DNA of 48,176 bases from Microbacterium testaceum (GTDB lineage Bacteria > Actinomycetota > Actinomycetes > Actinomycetales > Microbacteriaceae): NCBI RefSeq assembly GCF_001476655.1, contig NZ_LDRT01000041.1, positions 1 to 48,176 of the forward strand, given 5' to 3'. How positions within the stretch are numbered: position 1 is the first letter of the stretch; each line of letters starts with the position of its first letter. The notes under the pieces were generated by a model. The model was not told the origin of the DNA. It did no database searches and worked only from the letters and a program-made list of their open reading frames with translations. Positions 42,165-48,176 of the stretch are shown here, piece by piece. The position numbers and the translations under genes were made by a program.

Positions 42165-42170
42165 ATCCTA
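42165..42170 (-). promoter_or_regulatory. -10 element of gltX
   Basis: TAGGAT, then 7 nt, then ATG at 42157. It contains the stop codon of the upstream LysR gene. The transcript would be leaderless or nearly so. Confidence 0.45.
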
Positions 42171-43118
42171 CCGGCGGGCGCTGCCGGGCCGATGGTCGCC
42201 CAACACCTCCGCCACGACCTCGAGGGCCGCGCCGACCGCGGGGACGCTCTCCGCGCCGCGGGCGGTGACGACGTGCAGCGTGCGCGCTTCGGCGGCCGGG
42301 AGGCGCGGCGCGGCGATGCCGGCCGGAAGGGGCAGGGATGCCACGGCCATGCGCGGCAGGATCGCCATGCCCACGCCGAGCGCGACGAGGTTCTCGACCG
42401 CGATGTAGTTGTCGGTCTCGAAGGCGATGTCGGGGACGAAACCGGCGCGCCCGCACGCCTCGAGCAGGTGGCCGCGGCACTGCGGGCAGCCGGCGATCCA
42501 CCGCTCCCCCGCGAGTTGGGACAGGTCGATCGGATCGTCGGATGCCGCCGGGTGCTCGGCCGGGACGACCACGACGGTGTCGTCGTCGGCGAGGTGCCGC
42601 ACCGACAGACCGGCGGCCGCCGAGGTGAGCTGTTCGCGCCGGTCGCCCGGGTAGCTGTAGATGAGGGCGATGTCGGCGCGATCCTCTCGCACGGCGGCGA
42701 TCGCCTCGGGAGGTTCGGCCTCGACGAAGCTGATCGAGACGCCGGGACGGCGCGCGGTGACGGCGGCGATGACGCGCGGGACCACGGTCGACGATGCGGA
42801 GGGGAACGCGGCGATGCGGACGCGCCCCGCGCGCAGTCCCCGCAGTTCGGCGAGGTCGCCCGCGGCGGCGTCGAGGGCGGTGGTCACGGTCGCCGCGTGA
42901 CGGGCGAGCACCCGGCCCGCCTCGGTCAGCCGGATGCCGCGCCCGACGCGCTCGACGAGCGGCAGTCCCGCACGCTGCTCGAGGCGGCGCACCTGCTGAC
43001 TGACGGCGGGCTGGCTGTATCCGAGAGCGCGGGCCGCACCCGTGATCGACCCGGTGTCGGCGATGGCCTTGACCACGCGCAGTCCGTGGGCGTCGAGACC
43101 GTCTTCTCCCTCGCTCAT
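42168..43118 (-). CDS. LysR-family transcriptional regulator
   Basis: A 316-residue LysR regulator. The N-terminal winged helix has [20 protein letters not shown] and [20 protein letters not shown]. The effector domain follows ([20 protein letters not shown]), with GCPQCRGH as an unusual cysteine pair that might sense redox or metal. I chose the ATG at 43118 ([20 protein letters not shown]). It is divergent from a class V aminotransferase, which is its likely target, with an inverted repeat TGCAT-3-ATGCA in the 80-bp gap. Confidence 0.92.
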   Translation of the reverse strand: MSEGEDGLDAHGLRVVKAIADTGSITGAARALGYSQPAVSQQVRRLEQRAGLPLVERVGRGIRLTEAGRVLARHAATVTTALDAAAGDLAELRGLRAGRVRIAAFPSASSTVVPRVIAAVTARRPGVSISFVEAEPPEAIAAVREDRADIALIYSYPGDRREQLTSAAAGLSVRHLADDDTVVVVPAEHPAASDDPIDLSQLAGERWIAGCPQCRGHLLEACGRAGFVPDIAFETDNYIAVENLVALGVGMAILPRMAVASLPLPAGIAAPRLPAAEARTLHVVTARGAESVPAVGAALEVVAEVLGDHRPGSARR

Positions 43119-43140
43119 GCGGATACATAACCAGATCAGA

Positions 43141-43153
43141 TGCATTTCATGCA
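43141..43153. promoter_or_regulatory. Inverted repeat, probable LysR site
   Basis: TGCAT, TTC, ATGCA between the divergent LysR and aminotransferase genes. The spacing and location fit a LysR-type binding box. Not proven. Confidence 0.45.
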
Positions 43154-43198
43154 ACACCTGCTCTAGTGCAATGAGCGACCACGCGGGAGCCTGGATCC

Positions 43199-44287
43199 AT
43201 GAGCAGCCTCGCTTCGCACTTCGCCGGCGGCCGTGACTACCTCGCCGCCTGCACCCTCGGTCTGCCGTCGCGCGAGACCGTGCGCGCCGTCCGCGCCGAC
43301 CTGGACGCCGCGGCATCCGGTCGTCCCGATGTCGTCGCGGCGTCGCAGGCAGTCGAGAAGGCCCGCGCCGCGTACGCGCGGCTGGTCAGCTCCCCGGTCG
43401 GCGACGTCGCGATCGGGTCGCAGACCTCGGTGCAGGTCGCGCTCATCGCCGCCTCGGTCCCCGACGGCGCGGAGGTGCTGTGCGCCGAGGGCGACTTCTC
43501 CTCCCTCGTCGCGCCCTTCGCGCGCGCGGGTCGCGGCATCCGCCTGCGCACCGCGCCCCTCGACGACCTCGCCGCCGCGATCACGCCCGGCACGTGGCTC
43601 GTCGCGTTCTCGCTCGTGCAGTCCGCGACCGGGGAGGTGGCGGATGCCGCGGGCATCGCCGCCGCCGCGGCGCGCGCGGGCACGCGCACGCTGTGCGACC
43701 TGACCCAGGCGGCGGGGTGGCTGCCGGTGGACGCGACGATGTTCGACGCGACCGTCTGCCACGCCTACAAGTGGCTGTGCTGCCCGCGCGGGGTGTCCTT
43801 CCTCACGCTCACCCCCGACTTCGCCGACGAGATCCGCCCCGTCCAGGCCGGCTGGTACAGCGGCGACGACCCGTGGTCGTCGTGCTACGGCACCGGCGGC
43901 GACCTCGCCCCCGACGCGCGACGCTTCGACGTCTCGCCCGCGTGGCAGGCCTTCGTCGGGGCGGCGCCCGCTCTCGAGATGTTCGCGCAGGCCGACATCA
44001 CCTCGACCTACGTGCACGCGACGAGCCTCGCCGCGCGGTTCCGCGACGGACTCGGACTGCCCCATCCGTCTCGCCCCTCGGCGATCGTCACGTGGCCGGA
44101 TGCCACGGGCGAAGCGCTCGCCCAGCTCACCGCACACGGCATCACGGCATCCGGGCGCGCGGGTCGGGCGCGTGTGGCGTTCCACGTCTTCAACGACGAG
44201 CTCGACGTCGACCGGGCGCTGCACGCGCTCGGCGTGCGCGGGGGCGACGACCTGTCGGCCTTCGACGGACTGGTCTACGCGATCTGA
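43199..44287 (+). CDS. PLP-dependent class V aminotransferase-family enzyme
   Basis: A 362-residue fold-type I PLP enzyme. Asp167 in LCDLTQAAGWLPVD binds the pyridine nitrogen and Lys191 in CHAYKWLCCPRGVSF is the Schiff-base lysine, as in class V aminotransferases and NifS-like enzymes. No active-site cysteine loop of desulfurases is seen, so an aminotransferase, lyase or epimerase role is more likely. Its substrate is unknown. The divergent LysR gene suggests inducible expression. The 109-bp gap after it shows no clear terminator. Confidence 0.87.
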   Translation: MSSLASHFAGGRDYLAACTLGLPSRETVRAVRADLDAAASGRPDVVAASQAVEKARAAYARLVSSPVGDVAIGSQTSVQVALIAASVPDGAEVLCAEGDFSSLVAPFARAGRGIRLRTAPLDDLAAAITPGTWLVAFSLVQSATGEVADAAGIAAAAARAGTRTLCDLTQAAGWLPVDATMFDATVCHAYKWLCCPRGVSFLTLTPDFADEIRPVQAGWYSGDDPWSSCYGTGGDLAPDARRFDVSPAWQAFVGAAPALEMFAQADITSTYVHATSLAARFRDGLGLPHPSRPSAIVTWPDATGEALAQLTAHGITASGRAGRARVAFHVFNDELDVDRALHALGVRGGDDLSAFDGLVYAI

Positions 44288-44396
44288 CTTTCCCTCCTCC
44301 GCGTGAGAGCCGCAGCCATCTGACGCCTGCCGTCTGTGCTCGCGCTCAGGGAGGCGATACGGCACGTCTCGCGAGCGAGCGGGGCCCTGCCGATCG

Positions 44397-45653
44397 CTAC
44401 GGGAGAGCGGGAGCAACGGAGAAGCGTCGGGCGAGGATCGCGGCCCCGCACACGGCGGCGACGGACACCAGTGCCCACAGCGCCAGACCCGCATAGCCCG
44501 ACAGCCCGAGGATGATCCCGGCCAACACCGACCCCACCGCCGCGCACGCGGTCATCAGGGTGTCACTGCGTCCCTGGCGGCGCGGGCGCAGCGCGAGGGG
44601 TGTCGCCTCGGTGAGCAGGGCCGACCCGGCGACGGTCGCGGCACTCCACCCGAGACCGAGCAGCACGAGCGCCACGAGGACGCCGATCTGCGCGTCGGCG
44701 AACACGGCGGCCGTGACGAGGGAGGCCGCCAGCAGCGCCTGACCGAGCAGGATGACGGGGATGCGCCCCCAGCGATCGGCGAGCACGCCGAACACCGGCG
44801 ACAGCCCGTACATCCCGAACACGTGCAGCGCGATCGTGACCCCGACGGCCAGGGTCACGGCATCCGGAGCGACGATGTGCGACAGGTGCACCGGGGTCAT
44901 CGCCATGACCGACGCCATGGTCACGTGGGAGGCGGCCACCGCGAGCATCGCGAACCGCGCGAGCGCGGGACGGTCGGGCTGCGGCGCGACCGGCGCGGAT
45001 GCCGCGCTCTCGCGGTCGAGACGCTGGGCCAGCAGCAGCGGGTCGGGCCGCAGGACGAGCGCGTAGAGCGCGTACGCCACGGCCTGAGCCGCGAAGGAGA
45101 ACAGGTAGGCACCGGTCAGCCGCGGCATGCCGATGCTCGCTCCGAGCAGTTCGCCGGGCGCGAGCAGCAAGGGGCCGACCACCCCGCCGACCGTGGTCGC
45201 CCACACGACGGTCGCGAGGTCGCGTCCGCGCCGGGTCGCGGGGGCGAGGTCGGTCGCGGCGAAACGGGATTGAAGGGTTCCCGCGTTGCCGGCGCCGATG
45301 AGGGCGATCCCCACGAGCAGGAGCGGGAACGCGCGCGTCGCCGCGGCCGTGATGACGACCGCGATGCCGGCGAGGGCGGCGAGGTTGCCCGTCGTGAGGG
45401 CGAATCGCCGACCGCGGCGGCCGGCCAGGCGCGCGAGAGGGATCGCCGTCAGCGCCGCTCCCAGCGTGACCGACGCGGTGGCGAAGCCGGACAGCGCCTC
45501 CTGCCCCGAGAGGTCGGCCGCCAGCAGGGCGCCGAGCGACAGCGTCGCCCCGAACGCGACGCCGGTGAGCACCTGCCCCGCGGCGAGTACGCGCACGGTG
45601 CGCCTCTGAGTCGCGACGAGATCGACGCCCGCCGGCGCGGCGATCTCAGGCAT
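44397..45653 (-). CDS. Major facilitator superfamily transporter
   Basis: A 418-residue protein with about 12 hydrophobic segments and the MFS loop motif after span 2 (IPLARLAGRRGRRFAL) and again in the second half (GVLADRWGRIPVILLGQ). It resembles drug-efflux-type MFS proteins. The substrate is unknown. The ATG at 45653 overlaps the FAH-family gene by 8 bp, so the two are co-translated. Earlier in-frame codons lie wholly within that gene and look unlike a membrane protein. Confidence 0.88.
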   Translation of the reverse strand: MPEIAAPAGVDLVATQRRTVRVLAAGQVLTGVAFGATLSLGALLAADLSGQEALSGFATASVTLGAALTAIPLARLAGRRGRRFALTTGNLAALAGIAVVITAAATRAFPLLLVGIALIGAGNAGTLQSRFAATDLAPATRRGRDLATVVWATTVGGVVGPLLLAPGELLGASIGMPRLTGAYLFSFAAQAVAYALYALVLRPDPLLLAQRLDRESAASAPVAPQPDRPALARFAMLAVAASHVTMASVMAMTPVHLSHIVAPDAVTLAVGVTIALHVFGMYGLSPVFGVLADRWGRIPVILLGQALLAASLVTAAVFADAQIGVLVALVLLGLGWSAATVAGSALLTEATPLALRPRRQGRSDTLMTACAAVGSVLAGIILGLSGYAGLALWALVSVAAVCGAAILARRFSVAPALP

Positions 45654-46413
45654 CGCGCGCGGTGTTGCGCAGCACCCCGATGCCGTCGATCTCGACCTCG
45701 ACCACATCGCCCGCGGAGAACGAGCCGATACCCGCCGGCGTGCCGGTGAGGATCAGATCGCCGGGCAGCAGCGTGAAGACCGCGCTGGCGTAGGCGACGA
45801 GCGTGGGGATGTCGTGGATCATGTCCGACACCGGACCGTCCTGCCGGACCTCGCCGTTGACGCGGGTCACGATGCGAGCGGATGCCACGTCGAGGTCGGT
45901 CTCGATCACCGGCCCGACGGGGCAGAACGTGTCGAACCCCTTGGCGCGCGACCACTGCCCGTCGGTGCGCTGGAGGTCGCGCGCGGTGACGTCGTTCGCG
46001 ACGGTGTACCCGAAGATGTACTCCCCCGCGCGCTCGGCGGGGACGTTCTTCGCGATGCGCCCGATCACCACGGCGAGCTCGCCCTCGTAGTCGGTCTGCG
46101 AGCTCAGGCGCGTGGGGCGGACGATGACGTCGTTCGGACCGATGACCGAGGTGTTGGGCTTGAGGAACATCAGAGGCTCCTCGGGAGCCTCGCCGCCCAT
46201 CTCGGCCGCGTGATCGTGGTAGTTCTTGCCGATGCAGACGACCTTGGAGCGCGGGATGACCGGCGCGAGAAGGGCCGCGTCGGCGAGGGGGATGCGCTCA
46301 CCGGTCGTGTCGAACCCGGCGAACATGGGGTCGCCCTTGAGAACGACGAGGTGGTCGTCGTCGACGATGCCGTAACGAAGGGCGTCCTGGTGGCTGAATC
46401 GAGCGATCTTCAC
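45646..46413 (-). CDS. Fumarylacetoacetate hydrolase-family protein
   Basis: A 255-residue FAH-fold enzyme, a Mg/Mn-dependent hydrolase, isomerase or decarboxylase of 2-oxo acids. KVVCIGKNYHDHAAEMG starts the catalytic domain. The metal ligands are probably the acidic residues of DYEGELAVVIG and VANDVTARDLQ. The end, LTGTPAGIGSFSAGDVVEVEI, is typical. Relatives often lie near gltX in actinobacteria. Start is GTG at 46413, 6 nt after TAGGCT. It overlaps the MFS gene. The substrate is not predictable. Confidence 0.92.
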   Translation of the reverse strand: MKIARFSHQDALRYGIVDDDHLVVLKGDPMFAGFDTTGERIPLADAALLAPVIPRSKVVCIGKNYHDHAAEMGGEAPEEPLMFLKPNTSVIGPNDVIVRPTRLSSQTDYEGELAVVIGRIAKNVPAERAGEYIFGYTVANDVTARDLQRTDGQWSRAKGFDTFCPVGPVIETDLDVASARIVTRVNGEVRQDGPVSDMIHDIPTLVAYASAVFTLLPGDLILTGTPAGIGSFSAGDVVEVEIDGIGVLRNTARDA

Positions 46414-46419
46414 CCGGCC

Positions 46420-46425
46420 AGCCTA
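46420..46425 (-). promoter_or_regulatory. Leaderless -10 element of the FAH-family gene
   Basis: TAGGCT, then GGCCGG, then GTG at 46413. No ribosome site is present. Confidence 0.55.
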
Positions 46426-46469
46426 TCCGCGGGGTGCGACGCAGCGACGGCACCGCCCAGACCCCCGCC

Positions 46470-46534
46470 GATAAACGCCGTCCATGGTGAGAAACGCGGT
46501 CTCACAGCGTTTCTCAGCCGGGACAGCGTTTATC
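46470..46534. repeat. Nested symmetric inverted repeat
   Basis: GATAAACGC (46470-46478), 10 bp, GAGAAACGC (46489-46497), 9 bp, GCGTTTCTC (46507-46515), 10 bp, GCGTTTATC (46526-46534). The inner and outer pairs are perfect and equally spaced about one centre. It lies in the 226-bp gap between ilvE (upstream) and the FAH-family gene. No gene is seen in that gap. It may be an ilvE terminator or a mobile palindromic element. Confidence 0.85.
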
Positions 46535-46639
46535 GCCCCTGCTGGCGGCACGCGCGGGAGGCGACCGCCGCCGCCACGACGCACCCGCGAACCACGGAGG
46601 GGCCCCGGCATCCGGGAGCCCCTCCTGTCGCGACGCGGG

Positions 46640-47746
46640 TCAGGCGTCGAGGCGGTACAGCCAACCGTGCTTGTCTTCGGCGCGACCGTACTGGATGTTC
46701 GTGAGCTCCTCGCGCAGTTCGAGCGCGAGGGTGCCCGAGGGCTGCTCGTCGATGAAGTCGCGCCCCTTCAGCGTGCCGATGGGGGTGACGACGGCCGCCG
46801 TGCCGCACGCGAAGACCTCGACGATGTCTCCGGATGCCACTCCCTCGCGCCACTCGGTCAGCGAGACGTTGCGCCCCTCGACGTGGTGGCCGCGGTCGCG
46901 GGCGAGCTGCAGCAGGGAGTCGCGCGTGATGCCCTCGAGGATCGAGTCGGACTGCGGGGTGACGATGGTGCCGTCCTTGTAGACGAACACGACGTTCATG
47001 CCGCCGAGCTCCTCGACGTTGCGGTCCTGGTCGAGGAAGACGACCTGGTCGCACTCGTTCTCGTACGCCTCGGACTGGGGCAGCAGGCTTGCGGCGTAGT
47101 TGCCGCCGGTCTTCGCCGCACCCGTGCCGCCCTTGCCGGCACGCGAGTAGTCCTCGCTGAGCCAGATCGAGACCGGCTGCACGCCGCCCTTGAAGTAGGC
47201 GCCGGCGGGGCTGGCGATGAGGTAGTAGGCGACCTTGTGGGCCGGGCGGACCCCGAGGAAGGCCTCTTTCGCGAACATGAAGGGACGCAGGTACAGGCTC
47301 TGGTCTTCGCCCGAGGGCACCCAGGCGCCGTCGACGGCGATGAGTTCTTTCAGCGACTGCAGGAAGTAGGGAACAGGCAGTTCGGGCAGCGCGAGACGGC
47401 GGGCGGAGCGCTGCAGACGGCGGCCGTTCTGATCGGGCCGGAAGGTGTGCACCGAACCGTCGGCGTGACGGTAGGCCTTGATGCCCTCGAAGATCTCCTG
47501 CCCGTAGTGCAGGACGGCCGCGGCCGGGTCGAGCGAGATCGGGCCGTACGGCGAGACGCGCGGGCGGTGCCAGCCGCCGCGGACCGACCAGCAGATGTCG
47601 ACCATGTGGTCGGTGAAGCTCTGCCCGAAGCCGGGGCTGGCGAGGATGGCGTCGCGCTCGGCGGCGCTCTTGGCCGCGAGGTTGCGGGTGACGGCGAACT
47701 CGAGCGGGTCGAGTCCGGTGTCGGGGTCGGTGTCGATCGTGGTCAT
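46640..47746 (-). CDS. ilvE: Branched-chain amino acid aminotransferase
   Basis: A fold-type IV PLP transaminase for the last step of Leu, Ile and Val synthesis. YGQEIFEGIKAYRHADGS is the substrate-entry segment, and Lys212 in GTGAAKTGGNYAASL is the PLP lysine. EELGGMNVVFVYKDG and EVFACGTAAVVTPIG complete the family pattern. Length is 368 residues. It lies 54 bp downstream of leuB on the same strand, linking it to leucine synthesis. The ribosome site is weak (GGATCAC). Confidence 0.95.
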   Translation of the reverse strand: MTTIDTDPDTGLDPLEFAVTRNLAAKSAAERDAILASPGFGQSFTDHMVDICWSVRGGWHRPRVSPYGPISLDPAAAVLHYGQEIFEGIKAYRHADGSVHTFRPDQNGRRLQRSARRLALPELPVPYFLQSLKELIAVDGAWVPSGEDQSLYLRPFMFAKEAFLGVRPAHKVAYYLIASPAGAYFKGGVQPVSIWLSEDYSRAGKGGTGAAKTGGNYAASLLPQSEAYENECDQVVFLDQDRNVEELGGMNVVFVYKDGTIVTPQSDSILEGITRDSLLQLARDRGHHVEGRNVSLTEWREGVASGDIVEVFACGTAAVVTPIGTLKGRDFIDEQPSGTLALELREELTNIQYGRAEDKHGWLYRLDA

Positions 47747-47800
47747 CTGTGATCCAAAACTCTTCGTGTGCCGGGGGCGGTACGGGCCGATCGGTCCAGG

Positions 47801-48176
47801 TTACGCCTGGACCCGTGCGGCGATCGCGTCGCCGATCTGAGCGGTCGTGCGCGACCCCTCACGCGTCGCGATGTCGTCTTCGACCGCGCGGGTGACGCGG
47901 GCGGATTCGTCGGCGAGCCCGAGGTGGTCGAGCAGGAGGGCGACGGAGAGGATCGCGGCCGTGGGGTCGGCCTTCTGGCTTCCCGCGATGTCGGGCGCCG
48001 ATCCGTGCACGGGCTCGAACATCGAGGGGAACGCGCCGTCGGGGTTGATGTTGCCCGAAGCGGCGAGGCCGATGCCACCGGTGACGGCGCCGGCCAGGTC
48101 GGTCAGGATGTCGCCGAAGAGGTTGTCGGTGACGATCACGTCGAAGCGACCCGGGTTCGTGACCAGGAAGATGGTT
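47801..48176 (-). CDS. leuB: 3-isopropylmalate dehydrogenase, C-terminal part
   Basis: The 3' 376 bp of leuB; the start lies beyond the window. The protein oxidises 3-isopropylmalate with NAD in leucine synthesis. The visible part includes [20 protein letters not shown], with the metal-binding Asp residues, and [14 protein letters not shown], the adenine-binding signature. With leuCD about 22 kb away and ilvE next door, most of the late leucine pathway is in this window. Confidence 0.94.
   Translation of the reverse strand, partial: TIFLVTNPGRFDVIVTDNLFGDILTDLAGAVTGGIGLAASGNINPDGAFPSMFEPVHGSAPDIAGSQKADPTAAILSVALLLDHLGLADESARVTRAVEDDIATREGSRTTAQIGDAIAARVQA

Overview
This is a high-GC chromosomal segment from an actinobacterium, most likely a member of the Microbacteriaceae close to Microbacterium. 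The call rests on base composition, the order of core genes (ffh, lipBA, ftsY, smc, mutM, rnc, rpmF, coaD, recG, rsmD, thiL, ddl, gpsA, murA, leuDC), the abundance of GTG starts, and repeated leaderless promoter-start junctions of the form TAnnnT-6 nt-ATG/GTG. No phage, transposase, CRISPR array or rRNA operon is visible. The genus is inferred from gene order and protein flavour, not from a search.

Layout: 1-6.9 kb carries the protein-targeting GTPases Ffh (cut by the window edge) and FtsY, interrupted by a TetR regulator divergent from lipB-lipA (lipoate synthesis) and a PiT phosphate transporter with a small membrane partner. 6.9-15.3 kb holds smc, a short plus-strand insert (a 37-residue peptide, an 88-residue protein, a double GNAT enzyme) and the minus-strand run coaD / DUF177-rpmF-rnc-mutM. 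15.3-24 kb has recG, rsmD, thiL, a DUF3515 lipoprotein and an envelope cluster murA-plsC-gpsA-ddl. 24-29 kb has leuC-leuD behind a leucine-rich leader peptide, divergent from an O-acetylhomoserine sulfhydrylase-flavin monooxygenase pair. 29-33 kb carries TerC, an ECF sigma factor with a DUF4349 membrane partner, tRNA-Glu and a metallo-hydrolase. 33-37.5 kb is a complete fructose PTS operon (fruR-fruK-fruA-ptsH). 37.6-40.2 kb is an accessory stretch of lipoproteins, an esterase, a decayed esterase copy and small proteins. 40.2-48.2 kb has tRNA-Gln, gltX, a LysR/class V aminotransferase pair, an MFS exporter, a FAH-family enzyme, ilvE and the 3' part of leuB.

The most informative non-coding signals are the leucine leader and competing hairpins upstream of leuCD, a set of long palindromes at gene ends (one built on the mutM zinc-finger codons, one nested and symmetric, one duplicated 70-bp module), a four-copy 22-bp tandem repeat, and a consensus promoter in front of an unannotated-looking 37-residue ORF. 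I see no clear multi-gene system of unknown type. The best candidates for new biology are the small peptide locus, the palindromic element families and the leuCD attenuator.
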